DNA of 64,000 nucleotides from positions 1 to 64,000 of the forward strand of contig JAKSLB010000017.1 of assembly GCA_024401435.1 (NCBI GenBank), read 5' to 3'. Of the stretch, positions 25,215 to 35,548 are shown piece after piece; position 1 is the stretch's first letter, and every line of letters starts with the position of its first letter. The stretch is from Paludibacteraceae bacterium. GTDB taxonomy: Bacteria > Bacteroidota > Bacteroidia > Bacteroidales > Paludibacteraceae. The translations under genes were made by a program, and so were the position numbers. Below the pieces are notes generated by a model, which did no database searches, was not told the DNA's origin, and saw nothing but the letters and a program-made list of their open reading frames with translations.

Positions 25215-27083
25215 ATGCACTCTTTATTAAGAAAAACACTGAACTTTATGGGGATTGCTTTTTTTTCACTCAGTTGCACATCCCTATATGCCAAACAAGA
25301 TTGGAAAATGGTATGGAACGATGAGTTCGACTACCAAGGAGCTCCCGATGAATCAAAATGGTCTTTCGACACAGAAGGAAACAATTGGGACTGGGGAAAT
25401 GATGAAGCTCAAAACTACACACCAGCAGACAAACGTAATGCCTGGGTGGAAAATGGTAATTTAGTCATTGAAGCTCGAAAAGAGCGTTATACATGGAACG
25501 GAGATGGACAGACCAAAGAATACACCTCAGCACGTTTAAGAACATTAGGAAAAGGTGATTGGTTGTATGGAAAGGTGGAAGTCAGAGCCTTACTTCCTAA
25601 AGGAAGAGGCATGTGGCCTGCCATTTGGATGTTAGCCTCAGAAGAGAAATATGGAGGTTGGCCTAAAAGTGGAGAATTAGACATCATGGAAAATGTGGGA
25701 TACGACCCTACAAAAATCCATTGTAATATTCACACGGAATCCTACAATCACAGTTTGGGTACCAACAAAGGAAATACTGTAACCACTTCTCTTCCAAGTG
25801 AAAATTGGCACATTTATAGTTTAGAATGGGATGCCGACAAAGTGGTTTTCTTTTTAGACGGGCAACAAGTATTCAGATTTGACAACGAACATAGGTCTTA
25901 CAGAGAGTGGCCTTATGATCAAAAATTCCATTTGCTTTTAAACGTAGCTGTTGGAGGAAGTTGGGGAGGTACTGAAGGTATTGACGATGCAATTTTCCCT
26001 CAAAAGATGTTGGTAGATTACGTTAGAGTATATCAAATGGGTGAAATAGAAGAAAATCCGATTGCAGGAACTGTAACTTTCAAAGAGCGCTGGAAGGAAG
26101 ACATTACGATAGATGCATCAAAAGATGGCTTGGAATATCAAAGTTGTGGAGAACCTGTGGAAATCGATTTATCTAATATAGCTCATACACAAAATGATTT
26201 TGTATGGACTTATGAAGGACAAATAGTTGGAAATGGAAACGTATTCAAAACCGAAAACGGAGAAGGAACTTATCATGTTGCCTACACCAATTCTATTCCA
26301 ACTGGTTTTGATATCAATATTTCAAATCTTAGCAATAGACCTTATGTTTTATTAGATGCAGACACAATCGAAACTTGCGAAAACGATATGATTTATTTAG
26401 ACCAATACGATGCTGATTGCGTTGGTTGTTCTTATCATATAGATTGGAAGAAAAAAAATTCTAATACTCCAGTTTATGATATTGTTGCAACTCCAGAGTC
26501 TTGTGGAACATATTATTGGACACATAGTTATAATGATGACAATTGCTATGCAGAAGGAACATTAGAAGTGAAATTAAAACAACCAATTCAATTTACCACA
26601 CAATTATCCAATCCAATAGTAAAGAAAGACAGTACGATAAATATCGAATTGAACATTTCCGTACCTTCTGATGGAAACGTTAAATCTATCCTTTGGAAAG
26701 ATAGCATCGGAAATATACTACAAACGGATTCTAAAATTTACACCTTTGTAGCGAAGGAAAACCAAACCTTCTATATCACTATGAATGACGACAATTACTG
26801 TCCATCAAGTGACTCATTAACCATCTACGTTGAGGAAGGAACCGAAGATATTTTAGTACCTTCTTCTAACATTATTGTTTCACCAACAATAGCAACAGAC
26901 TATATCAATATCATAGGAATAGAAGAAGGACATTCTCTTTCTATTTTCACTATAGATGGAACATTAGCAATGAGAGCTACATTAGATAATGGCAACAAAT
27001 TAGATATCAATTCTTTACCACAAGGTATCTACTACCTACTTATCAATAATAAAGTATATTCTTTCATAAAAAAACAAGAGTAA
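25215..27083 (+). CDS. Secreted GH16 endo-glucanase with T9SS sorting domain
   Basis: A signal peptide (about residues 1-26) precedes a GH16 jelly-roll catalytic domain (about 28-275). The catalytic motif GELDIMENVG (nucleophile and acid/base Glu, near 154-163) and the flanking WPAIWMLA are typical of laminarinase/lichenase (beta-1,3 or 1,3-1,4 glucanase) members. A region of about 260 residues with Cys-containing Ig-like modules follows. The final 75 residues are a T9SS type A sorting domain (PSSNIIVSPTIATDYINI..., ending GIYYLLINNKVYSFIKK). The exact glucan is not determined. It precedes the Ig-repeat adhesin, which shares the secretion route. Confidence 0.9.
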   Translation: MHSLLRKTLNFMGIAFFSLSCTSLYAKQDWKMVWNDEFDYQGAPDESKWSFDTEGNNWDWGNDEAQNYTPADKRNAWVENGNLVIEARKERYTWNGDGQTKEYTSARLRTLGKGDWLYGKVEVRALLPKGRGMWPAIWMLASEEKYGGWPKSGELDIMENVGYDPTKIHCNIHTESYNHSLGTNKGNTVTTSLPSENWHIYSLEWDADKVVFFLDGQQVFRFDNEHRSYREWPYDQKFHLLLNVAVGGSWGGTEGIDDAIFPQKMLVDYVRVYQMGEIEENPIAGTVTFKERWKEDITIDASKDGLEYQSCGEPVEIDLSNIAHTQNDFVWTYEGQIVGNGNVFKTENGEGTYHVAYTNSIPTGFDINISNLSNRPYVLLDADTIETCENDMIYLDQYDADCVGCSYHIDWKKKNSNTPVYDIVATPESCGTYYWTHSYNDDNCYAEGTLEVKLKQPIQFTTQLSNPIVKKDSTINIELNISVPSDGNVKSILWKDSIGNILQTDSKIYTFVAKENQTFYITMNDDNYCPSSDSLTIYVEEGTEDILVPSSNIIVSPTIATDYINIIGIEEGHSLSIFTIDGTLAMRATLDNGNKLDINSLPQGIYYLLINNKVYSFIKKQE

Positions 27084-27152
27084 ACTGTTAATCTAAATAG
27101 TATTGATATAGAGTGAACAAAAAACGTTTGTAAAGAACGTTTCATTTATAAA

Positions 27153-27198
27153 TGAACCCCGAAAGTTGAATCAATGACTTTCGGGGTTCATATCATTT
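27153..27198 (+). terminator. Strong hairpin terminator after GH16 gene
   Basis: Perfect 14-bp stem TGAACCCCGAAAGT/ACTTTCGGGGTTCA (27153-27190) with a 10-base loop, followed by TATCATTTTTT. Confidence 0.75.
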
Positions 27199-27334
27199 TT
27201 TGGAGGGAAGTAAACGGATGATGATTTTGGAAAATAGAACAATCAACATTGTAGGAATCAATTCATCAAACTTATTAGAAAACAAATTTTTAAAAGATGT
27301 TAAAAATCACTTTTATTGAATAAAAATTGTTATT

Positions 27335-27342
27335 ATATTTGT
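27335..27342 (+). promoter_or_regulatory. -7 promoter box for adhesin gene
   Basis: Exact TATATTTG, 45 bp upstream of the first possible start (GTG 27388). Confidence 0.6.
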
Positions 27343-27387
27343 ATATCTTCCAGGTTGTTCAAGACGACATTTCGGGTTTAGAATAAT

Positions 27388-30300
27388 GTGAAAAAGTTTT
27401 TAAATATGATAGGAAAGAAACACTGCATAATAGGTTTTATCTCGTTGTTATTGTTTTCCTCGCAGGACATCACCGCACAGAAATTATTAATCGATGGAAT
27501 TGACACGCAAACAATAAGCGGAGAAACTTGCGGGAAAAAACATACTCTTAAATGTGATTTACCGCAAACATTCCCGAATACCAATTACTGTATGTGGCAA
27601 CGTTCGGATGATGATGGTGCCACATGGAACAATATGCCTCAAAGTGGGCAAGACGTCTATTCCATTGAAGTGTCGAATGACAATGGAGGCAAACAGTTAT
27701 ATCATGTCATTATTGCCCCGACGCTCGGAGACGCATTGAATCCATCAAATGGCGGAGCTGTGAATCAAACAAGCGACATCTCATTGGAGTGTGATTTGTC
27801 GATATGTGGAGAAAAAGAGAATCGTTTGGTAGTATGGAAAGAGGATTTCAAGAGTACGCCTCCAGGAGAAAGAAGAGAGTGTGCAGACGTGCAAAATAGA
27901 AGATTCGCAGGGCAATATAATTTAGAGTATGCCACGAACATCAACAACAGTATGTATGCTATCGTTTCCCACTCGAAAGATGGTTCCACTCCACAATACA
28001 ATTGGTTTTCAGGAGGTACAGACCACACGGGAAACAAAGACGGCGGTTTTCTATTGATTAATAATCCAGATGGTATTGGGAGTGAACATATGCTCATTTT
28101 TGAGAAAGCGATAGATTTTGACTTATGCCCCGATACTTGGTATTATTTTTCAATGTACGCTATGTGCGTCACTGGGGGGTTCGCAAGGAATCCAAACTCT
28201 AAAGGAGCATATCCAAATTTTATGTTTGAAATCATTGGTGAAGACGGCGTCACTGTCTTGGAATCTGGCTTGTCTGGCGAGGTTCCCGTAGCTGCTTATG
28301 GCATCTCAACATGGATAAATTATGGCATAAGTTTTAATGCGGGGAATAATAAAAACGTGCTACTTCGAATCTATGATGATGCAGTGAAAGACACTCCAGG
28401 TAATGATATGGCCATCGATGATATTTCGCTTATCGCCTGTCAAAAAGAAGTGCCTGCAACAAATTTGAGTGCTGGACTTAGCCCCGACATGGAGGGGATT
28501 TGTGGCTCTACAGCTACCCTAACCCTTTCCGCAATGTCCGATTGGGAGATATCCTATCCCACTGTTTATGTAGTATGGCAAAAATCGATAGACGGAGGCT
28601 ATATCTGGAATAACATTTCCGAAGTGTGTGGAGAGAAAAGTTACACTATTCAAGTTCCTTTTGAAAAATCTGACAATGGAATTCGCTACCGAGCAGTCAT
28701 CGCAAAAGATGAAGCAACCGCTAAATTCATTGCTAAAAACGGTTATTCAAACGATGCATGCTCCATCTATATGATCACCAACGTATCCACACTTACTTGC
28801 CATTGTGCTACTCCTGAAATATCTTTGACTCCAACTGACACATCTTTTTGCCTAATTCAAGACGATTCCATCACACTTTCCGCCTCTGTGACAAACGACG
28901 TAAATGTGGACGAATACCATTGGTTGTACAAAACAGATGCCAATGGGACGTGGTCACCTATCACAACGGAGAATGGAACTCATATGAAGGTTTCTCCTAC
29001 AGAGCAAACTTATTATGCTGTTTATGCAGTGAATGACAAATGTATATCAGACACCGACTCTTGCGTGGTGCGCGTAATCATTCCCGATAAGATTTCCATT
29101 CCTTTGGAAGGTCAGGACTCCGTTTGTAAGAATAGTTCCGTCCTTCTAAAAATGAACACATCCACTTCAGCAAAAGTTTCTTGGTGGGGGAAGAAGAAAA
29201 GCGACACTTCCTACTCCTTATTAACAACAAGCGAGGGTCCTTCTATCGAGCTAAGTCCCAAAAATGGAGATTCCTATTATGCCATTTCGGAGGTGGATCC
29301 GCAAACTTGTAAAGCTTTTGTTTCTGACACATTCACCTTCTATGTCGAAGATCCTATACTCATTGAAAAGAATAATCTGAGTTATAAGATTTGTGCAGGA
29401 AAAATTGTTAATCTGACAGCTATCTCTGAATCTCCGAATGTAATAGGTGTAAGATGGTCGAAAAGCAATGCAGAGGGAGTGAATAAAATCATATCGGAAA
29501 CAAATACGGTCAAGGACACCCCAACAGAAAGCTGTTATTACATTATTACCTATATGGCGAAGACATGTCCAAGCGTAAGCGACAGTTCTTGGATTGAAGT
29601 TGTTCAGAAGAATAATTTGAAGTTGACGATTTCAGAAGAGACCATCTGCAAAAATAGCACGGTAACCTTAAATGCCAATTACGGAGATGCCACGGGAATC
29701 GTATGGGAAAAAATGAGCGAAGGAGCATCTTCCTACGAGGCTTTCTCCACGGATTTAACCCCAAAACTTGACCTACAGCCGAATGAAAAGACCATTTACC
29801 GTATTCGAACATCAGACGGAAGCGTATGTCCAATTGCTTATTCAAATTCGGTTACGGTAGTTGTCGATGATTCCATAAAGATTAAGGCTGAACCATCATC
29901 CGTAGAAGTGATGGCAGGTGAACCTATCAATTTGAATGCCACCATTAATGGTAGTGTGGTATCGTACGAATGGAGGAAAAAAACAGGTTCTACAGAAGAG
30001 ATTCGATCTCACAATCTTGAACTCTCTGATATATCAGATGTTGACTGCGAATACATCTTCGAAGCCAAAGGAAACGGATGTCCAAACGAGAGTCTCTCCA
30101 TTCCAGTCACAATTCTCCAACCACTAGATTTGTCCCTATCTATTTCCACCGACACAATATGTGAGGGAGGAGATGCAATGTTAACAACAGAACTTAGCGA
30201 TGTAAGCAACATCGTTTGGCTTTACAAGCCAGATGGTGCTTCTGATTTTTTGGAAATAACAGACTTCTCTTCATCAACAAACAAGGTTACTCCTTCAACT

Positions 30301-33228
30301 ACTACACATTATAAAATAAAGGAAAAAGGAAGAGATAATTATTCCAATACAGTAACACTTTATGTGGAACAACCAGTTGAATTGGATTTAACTGGACCAG
30401 AAATGGCATGTCCTGGTAGTGAAGTAACACTCGAATATAAGGTAACACCGCTATCTACTATCCTCGAAATAGACTTACTGGAATCAAATACTAATACGAC
30501 AACGGAACAGACATTATCTTCTAATCCAGTTGGACCCGTCCACTCACAGATTACGGTTACGCCTAATTTAGAGACTAAATACACCTTAAAGGTGAGTACA
30601 AAGTATTGCCCAGAAATGAAAATGTCTCATTTAGTAAAGATAATCGATGTACCAAAAGATTTCACATTTGAAACCTCTGCGGATACTATCTGTTTCGGTG
30701 ATTCTGTGATACTTAAAACCGACTTTCCATTATCGAAAGGAGAAGCACAATTGAGAATATGGCATCCTCTTGATTCTGATATTGCCAGTGAAAGTGAATC
30801 GTTTAAAACGAACACGCTTGTCAGATATCCGGATCCTGGAGATTTCCGTTATCAACTGATTGCCCACACAAACGAGGGATGCCCTACGGATACACTTTGG
30901 CAAAGAATTCATGTCTCTGCACCAATAGAAGATGTAACAAGAGATACGGTCGCATGCTTAGGAGCACCTCTCCTCTTGAGTGTAGAAGTAACGACTCCTG
31001 GCGCACAATATGCATGGTCAAGCTCCGCAGATTTCGCTGATCTGATTGGTACTGGAGAGAAACTCAATGTCACGCCGACAAATGATACGACCTATTATGT
31101 AAAGGTGAAAAATGAAAAATGCGAGAAGGTATTAGAGCAAAAGGTTTCCGTCTTTACCACACCAGAAATCCAATTGAATGGCGATAATATAGTATGTTCT
31201 GACGCTGCTGTCAATCTTCATGGAGAAATATCTTCTTTAACGGGTATTTCCGAACTTGTATTAAGAGAATCTGTTGACGGAACTTTTGTTGGTGATACAA
31301 GTTTGTGGAATAGTTTCATGGGGGAAAATCTTGATATCAAAAATATACAGATCTTACGTTTCCCTAAAAAAGAAACAGAATATTCGTTAGTTGCTATTCC
31401 TTTTTATTGTCCAGCTGCGCAAGTTTCCCATAACGTAAAAGTTATTGACAGTAAGCAGGATTACCTGTTTACAGCATCTGCAGACTATGTTTGTCCAGGA
31501 GATTCTGTCACCCTTACCAGTGTATTCACCTCCACCCCAAAACGAATACAAATTACGCAATCCGATCCTGACATAGTTGAAAATTCTTTTAATGAAATAA
31601 TCTTAGATTCGTGTTGTTCCACTATTGTTTATCCCAAAAGCAAAGCGTTGTACACGCTAGTACCTATCTATGAAGGAGAGTGTATGGGAGAAAAACATAG
31701 TCTTTTAGTCAATATAAAAGAACCTCCTAAGGGATCTACAAAAGACACGACCATATGCGAAGGTCAGTCTGCTTTTTTGGAAGTAATCACACCACAAGAA
31801 GGTCTCACATTCATATGGTCCCACTTTGCAGATATCACAGACACAATCGGTGGGGGCAATAAGGTAAACATCACACCGACAGAAGATGCCACATATTATG
31901 TCAAATTCGGTGAAGGAAGATGCGAAAACATTATGGAACAAACTGTTCATGTCGTTTCATCCCCTAATCTCGAACTGACAGGAAATGATCTAATATGTCC
32001 TGGCACCGAGTTGACTCTTCATCATAACGTGTCATCATTAGAAGATCTTACGAAGGTTTTATTGAGAATTTTCGAAGATGGTAAACTTATCAACGAATCA
32101 GAAATCTGGAATGCGTCGATGGCAGAAAGTGACAAACTAAATGGAGATTCCTACGATTATCCTAAACAGGAGTCAGAATATTCGCTGGTCGCACTTTCTA
32201 ACCATTGTCCAGAATCATCTGTTTCGCACAGTGTGAAATTGATAGATGTGCCTACGAATTTCAGTTTCACAGTTTCAACGGATTCTATTTGTTTAGGAGA
32301 TTCCGTCCTTCTCTCTACCGATTTTCCTTTTTCTCAGGGAAATCTGAAATTGGATGTTTGGCATTCAACAGATACTGACAGACCTTCCGATAGCCAAATC
32401 ATGGAATCCAACTCCCTATATGATTATCCCAATGACAATATTCGATACGATTTAATTGCTCGAACGGAAGAAGGATGTCCAGCTGACACACTTTCGCTTA
32501 GTGTCCATGTCACGAAACCGCTTGAGTGTTTGATAACCGACACGACAGTATGTGAGAATGATCCCGTATTCTTACACATCTGTGATTCAGAATCTGACGT
32601 TCAATATATTTGGTCACAATCGGAAGATTTTTCCGATACCATCAGTATAGGAAATAGAGTTAAGATTACACCGACCGAAGACACAGATTATTTTGTAAAA
32701 GTGGTGAACGGGAAGTGTGTGGACACATTCCAACAGACAGTTCATGTCGTTCCTCATCCATCGATAGAGTTAGAAATGGATGGATGTTCGCTTGTGTGCT
32801 CTGGTGTGGGCGGTATAGGAGATTACCTCTATGACCTCGGTTCAGGATTCTCAAAGAACAACAGACTTGATTTTGTCATACCTTCTGCAAGATACACCTT
32901 CTTGATAAAAGACGAGATAGGATGTATAGGCGATACCACATTCATCGCCAAGCATGAAGAAATCATCATTCCCGAATTCTTCACACCCAATGGAGATGGT
33001 CTGCACGATACGTGGACGATTGTTAATTTAGACAAATATCAACAAGTGAAGATTTCCATATTCGACCGTTTCGGTAAGAAGTTGACAGAGTCAAGCGATC
33101 CGAACTTCTCTTGGGATGGCACCTATAATGGAAACCCACTGTCTTCAGAGGATTATTGGTACACCATCCATATAAGGGATATAGATAGATCTTTTACAGG
33201 ACATTTCACCTTAATTAGGTCCAAATAG
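27388..33228 (+). CDS. Giant secreted Ig-repeat adhesin with T9SS type B (gliding-type) C-terminus, 1946 aa
   Basis: The start is GTG 27388 or ATG 27406; both leave a signal peptide ending near SSQDITAQ. After an Ig-like module comes a jelly-roll domain (about residues 145-355, ending NDMAIDDISLIAC). A long series of Ig-like modules follows, each opened by a motif such as DTICxGDSVxL with a paired downstream Cys. From about residue 1000 to 1795 three modules repeat as a unit three times. The last 90 residues (IIPEFFTPNGDGLHDTW..., with WDGTYNG) are the CHU_C/T9SS type B domain, used by SprB-like surface proteins. It is probably a cell-surface adhesin. The ligand is unknown. Confidence 0.88.
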   Translation: MKKFLNMIGKKHCIIGFISLLLFSSQDITAQKLLIDGIDTQTISGETCGKKHTLKCDLPQTFPNTNYCMWQRSDDDGATWNNMPQSGQDVYSIEVSNDNGGKQLYHVIIAPTLGDALNPSNGGAVNQTSDISLECDLSICGEKENRLVVWKEDFKSTPPGERRECADVQNRRFAGQYNLEYATNINNSMYAIVSHSKDGSTPQYNWFSGGTDHTGNKDGGFLLINNPDGIGSEHMLIFEKAIDFDLCPDTWYYFSMYAMCVTGGFARNPNSKGAYPNFMFEIIGEDGVTVLESGLSGEVPVAAYGISTWINYGISFNAGNNKNVLLRIYDDAVKDTPGNDMAIDDISLIACQKEVPATNLSAGLSPDMEGICGSTATLTLSAMSDWEISYPTVYVVWQKSIDGGYIWNNISEVCGEKSYTIQVPFEKSDNGIRYRAVIAKDEATAKFIAKNGYSNDACSIYMITNVSTLTCHCATPEISLTPTDTSFCLIQDDSITLSASVTNDVNVDEYHWLYKTDANGTWSPITTENGTHMKVSPTEQTYYAVYAVNDKCISDTDSCVVRVIIPDKISIPLEGQDSVCKNSSVLLKMNTSTSAKVSWWGKKKSDTSYSLLTTSEGPSIELSPKNGDSYYAISEVDPQTCKAFVSDTFTFYVEDPILIEKNNLSYKICAGKIVNLTAISESPNVIGVRWSKSNAEGVNKIISETNTVKDTPTESCYYIITYMAKTCPSVSDSSWIEVVQKNNLKLTISEETICKNSTVTLNANYGDATGIVWEKMSEGASSYEAFSTDLTPKLDLQPNEKTIYRIRTSDGSVCPIAYSNSVTVVVDDSIKIKAEPSSVEVMAGEPINLNATINGSVVSYEWRKKTGSTEEIRSHNLELSDISDVDCEYIFEAKGNGCPNESLSIPVTILQPLDLSLSISTDTICEGGDAMLTTELSDVSNIVWLYKPDGASDFLEITDFSSSTNKVTPSTTTHYKIKEKGRDNYSNTVTLYVEQPVELDLTGPEMACPGSEVTLEYKVTPLSTILEIDLLESNTNTTTEQTLSSNPVGPVHSQITVTPNLETKYTLKVSTKYCPEMKMSHLVKIIDVPKDFTFETSADTICFGDSVILKTDFPLSKGEAQLRIWHPLDSDIASESESFKTNTLVRYPDPGDFRYQLIAHTNEGCPTDTLWQRIHVSAPIEDVTRDTVACLGAPLLLSVEVTTPGAQYAWSSSADFADLIGTGEKLNVTPTNDTTYYVKVKNEKCEKVLEQKVSVFTTPEIQLNGDNIVCSDAAVNLHGEISSLTGISELVLRESVDGTFVGDTSLWNSFMGENLDIKNIQILRFPKKETEYSLVAIPFYCPAAQVSHNVKVIDSKQDYLFTASADYVCPGDSVTLTSVFTSTPKRIQITQSDPDIVENSFNEIILDSCCSTIVYPKSKALYTLVPIYEGECMGEKHSLLVNIKEPPKGSTKDTTICEGQSAFLEVITPQEGLTFIWSHFADITDTIGGGNKVNITPTEDATYYVKFGEGRCENIMEQTVHVVSSPNLELTGNDLICPGTELTLHHNVSSLEDLTKVLLRIFEDGKLINESEIWNASMAESDKLNGDSYDYPKQESEYSLVALSNHCPESSVSHSVKLIDVPTNFSFTVSTDSICLGDSVLLSTDFPFSQGNLKLDVWHSTDTDRPSDSQIMESNSLYDYPNDNIRYDLIARTEEGCPADTLSLSVHVTKPLECLITDTTVCENDPVFLHICDSESDVQYIWSQSEDFSDTISIGNRVKITPTEDTDYFVKVVNGKCVDTFQQTVHVVPHPSIELEMDGCSLVCSGVGGIGDYLYDLGSGFSKNNRLDFVIPSARYTFLIKDEIGCIGDTTFIAKHEEIIIPEFFTPNGDGLHDTWTIVNLDKYQQVKISIFDRFGKKLTESSDPNFSWDGTYNGNPLSSEDYWYTIHIRDIDRSFTGHFTLIRSK
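30390..32765 (+). repeat. Three-copy super-repeat inside the adhesin gene (about 790-800 bp each)
   Basis: Copies start near 30390, 31171 and 31971. Each encodes three Ig modules in the same order: A (CPGxxxTL...YSLVAxxxxCP...VSHxVK), B (DxICxGDSVxLxTDFP...YxLIAxTEEGCPxDTL) and C (DTTxCxxxPxFL...ITPTEDTxYYVK). The copies are clearly diverged at the protein level, so the expansion is not recent. Confidence 0.7.
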
Positions 33229-33257
33229 TCAATAACGTTTATTGTCTAAATAAAAAT

Positions 33258-33482
33258 ATTGGTGTCCGCTAAACTTGAAAAGACGAATCAATATAGTCCG
33301 CAATGCCAGTAAATATGGTGTTGCGGATTCTTTTTTTGAAAACCAAGCCCCTAATCTAACAACGAGAATTAAATCAATATGCGTTTTTATGCAAATTGTA
33401 CACCGTCGCCCCCTTGTAGAACCCCGTAGGGATTCCATTTTTGCAATAAATTTAAACACATAAAAATTTACCGGACACCAAT
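33258..33482 (-). mobile_element. Complete 225-bp MITE-like element, copy D
   Basis: Both ends are present: ATTGGTGTCCGCTAAAC at the left and TTTACCGGACACCAAT at the right, forming imperfect 16-bp terminal inverted repeats. There is no coding capacity. AAT flanks both sides (possible 3-bp target duplication, though it could be chance). It lies between the convergent ends of the adhesin and mltD genes. Inside it lacks the 33-bp palindrome found in copy C. Confidence 0.8.
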
Positions 33483-33490
33483 AATAGGTT

Positions 33491-34810
33491 TTAATACATT
33501 CTCAATTTTTGACCGATATAAATATTATCAGAGCGAAGATTATTCCATTTTTTAATTTTTGCCACTGGCACTTTTCGTCTTCTAGCAATAGAAGATAAAG
33601 TATCTCCTTTTCTTACAACGTATACACCCTTTCCTATCGCACCAGAACGTACACCTTTAAAGTATGGATCAGCAGAGGCTGGCAACACTTGGACGCGAGT
33701 CAAGACATTAAAAGAATCAGCCTTGTAAGCAAGAATAGAATCTTTCATTCCAATAAATTTATCCACCTGCATTTGTGGCAAACATAATGTATATGTTTCT
33801 CCATTACCAGGAATGATATCTTTTCTATATTGAGGATTTAAATTTCTCAGCACCTCCAAATCGACACCCAACACTTCAGATATCTGTGCGAGATGCAATC
33901 TGTCATTTAAACGTATGGTATCACAAATAAAAGGCAAATCAACATGAGCAGGACAAATCTTATGTTCCTTATAATAAGTCATTGCATAAGTTGCAGCAAT
34001 GAAAGCTGGCACATAACCTCTTGTTTCCATTGGAAGATACGGATAAATTGCCCAATAATCTTTCTTTCCGTTCGCACGTTTAATTGCTTTATTGACATTA
34101 CCAGGTCCACAATTATAAGCAGCTATAACTAATGACCAATCATTATAAATACGATATAGATCTTTCAAAAAGCGAACAGCAGCATTCGTTGCCTTAATAG
34201 GATCTCTTCGTTCATCGATCAAACTATTTCCTTGAAGGCCATACAATTTACCTGTTCCATACATAAACTGCCAAAGACCAGACGCACCCGCAACAGAAAA
34301 GGCGCGAGGATTCAAAGCCGATTCAATAACTGGGAGATATTTCAATTCTATAGGTAATTCAGCTGCATCCAAAGCCTGTTCAAAAATCGGGAAATAGTAA
34401 TTACCTACCCCCAACATATACTCCATCTGTTTACGACGACGGAGGGTATACAACTCGATGTATTTTTTAACAATCGGATTATAAACCAATTCAAAAAGAG
34501 CTGGAATTTTTTTCAAACGTAGCATTGTTAAAGAATCATCGATTTCAGGACCAATACTATCCGTAACACAATTATGTGATACATAAGTATTAGGATAAAT
34601 GCTTAATAAATTATTTAAATTATTTTCAAATGATTCAGGGAATTCTCTTTCCAACTGGGAGACAACAGAATCTGGTGTGGATGATAATAAAGAATCAGCA
34701 ACAATAGCATCTTCATTAAAAGCATCATCAAGGGATAACGTATCAGCAGACTCCTCTGCATACAAAGAAAAAACAGAACCAAGGAAAAAAATTAAAAACG
34801 TACGTTTCAT
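33491..34810 (-). CDS. mltD: MltD-type lytic transglycosylase with LysM
   Basis: The 439-residue envelope enzyme cleaves peptidoglycan glycan strands. A signal peptide (residues 1-18) leads into an SLT domain at about 130-290: catalytic Glu in LPVIESALNP, then GASGLWQFM and AYNCGPGNVNKAI. A linker and a C-terminal LysM repeat follow (YVVRKGDTLSSIARRRKVP..., to the end). It is the last gene of a parA-parB-DUF5683-mltD run with 6-12 bp spacers. Confidence 0.92.
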   Translation of the reverse strand: MKRTFLIFFLGSVFSLYAEESADTLSLDDAFNEDAIVADSLLSSTPDSVVSQLEREFPESFENNLNNLLSIYPNTYVSHNCVTDSIGPEIDDSLTMLRLKKIPALFELVYNPIVKKYIELYTLRRRKQMEYMLGVGNYYFPIFEQALDAAELPIELKYLPVIESALNPRAFSVAGASGLWQFMYGTGKLYGLQGNSLIDERRDPIKATNAAVRFLKDLYRIYNDWSLVIAAYNCGPGNVNKAIKRANGKKDYWAIYPYLPMETRGYVPAFIAATYAMTYYKEHKICPAHVDLPFICDTIRLNDRLHLAQISEVLGVDLEVLRNLNPQYRKDIIPGNGETYTLCLPQMQVDKFIGMKDSILAYKADSFNVLTRVQVLPASADPYFKGVRSGAIGKGVYVVRKGDTLSSIARRRKVPVAKIKKWNNLRSDNIYIGQKLRMY

Positions 34811-34816
34811 TACAAA

Positions 34817-35542
34817 TTATTTAAACTGAAAACTACATTGAACACCAACGATAGAAGTTTGTCTTGCCTCCATCGAACTTCCAAATCCAGAAGTATTAAA
34901 GACAGGTTCCACTTTCATAGAAAGATCATCTGTCACAGAAAAATCATATAGATGTGCATCAACAAATGCATCTACTACGCTCACCAAATAAAATGCCACC
35001 AAACCGAATGTGCTTAAATCTCTTGCTCGACGATACCGCGTCGTCTTAGATTTCAAAGTAGACTGAAGCCACGTTTGAGAACCATCATATTCAGGGACTA
35101 ACGAAAGATAGCTATCGGTTGTAGGATCTTCATCCAAAATATCATGATAGGCATTATGGTAATCATTATACATACCGCCATTCCATCGAATCAAATAGGT
35201 AAAAGTAAGTATTCCACCATATAAAATAGGAAGTTTCCAATAACTTCTATTATAGATTTGACCCAATCCCGGGCAAACGATAGCATACCAAGTTGCCTTT
35301 TTAGGGTCTGGTTTAAAATAATCTTTCTTTATAGATTGTTCTGGTTCCTTTTGTTTCGCTATTGAACTATCAGCTGTTGTATCGTGTTTTTCCTCCACAA
35401 TAAACATCTCAGGAATTACAGAGACCGTAGTATCTAACAAAATAGAATCAGCGACAGAAGACGAAACCTCCTCTACCGCATGAATATTTACATTCAGCAG
35501 TAAAAAAAGAAAAACAAATAATATGCGAATATACTTAATCAA
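34817..35542 (-). CDS. DUF5683 family membrane protein
   Basis: The 241-residue protein has an N-terminal signal/anchor and the DUF5683 core (KATWYAIVCPGLGQIYNRSYWKLP, about residues 82-105) with two or three further hydrophobic segments (ILYGGILTFTYLI; LSTFGLVAFYLVSVVDAFVDAHL). The family is conserved between parB and mltD in Bacteroidales. Its function is unknown; context suggests an envelope or chromosome-partition link. Confidence 0.85.
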   Translation of the reverse strand: MIKYIRILFVFLFLLLNVNIHAVEEVSSSVADSILLDTTVSVIPEMFIVEEKHDTTADSSIAKQKEPEQSIKKDYFKPDPKKATWYAIVCPGLGQIYNRSYWKLPILYGGILTFTYLIRWNGGMYNDYHNAYHDILDEDPTTDSYLSLVPEYDGSQTWLQSTLKSKTTRYRRARDLSTFGLVAFYLVSVVDAFVDAHLYDFSVTDDLSMKVEPVFNTSGFGSSMEARQTSIVGVQCSFQFK

Positions 35543-35548
35543 AAGTTT

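Larger units (their letters stand above)
27084..27387. other. Intergenic stretch between GH16 and adhesin genes
   Basis: It contains a strong hairpin (27153-27190) and the adhesin promoter (27335-27342). The middle 130 bp shows nothing recognisable. Confidence 0.7.
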
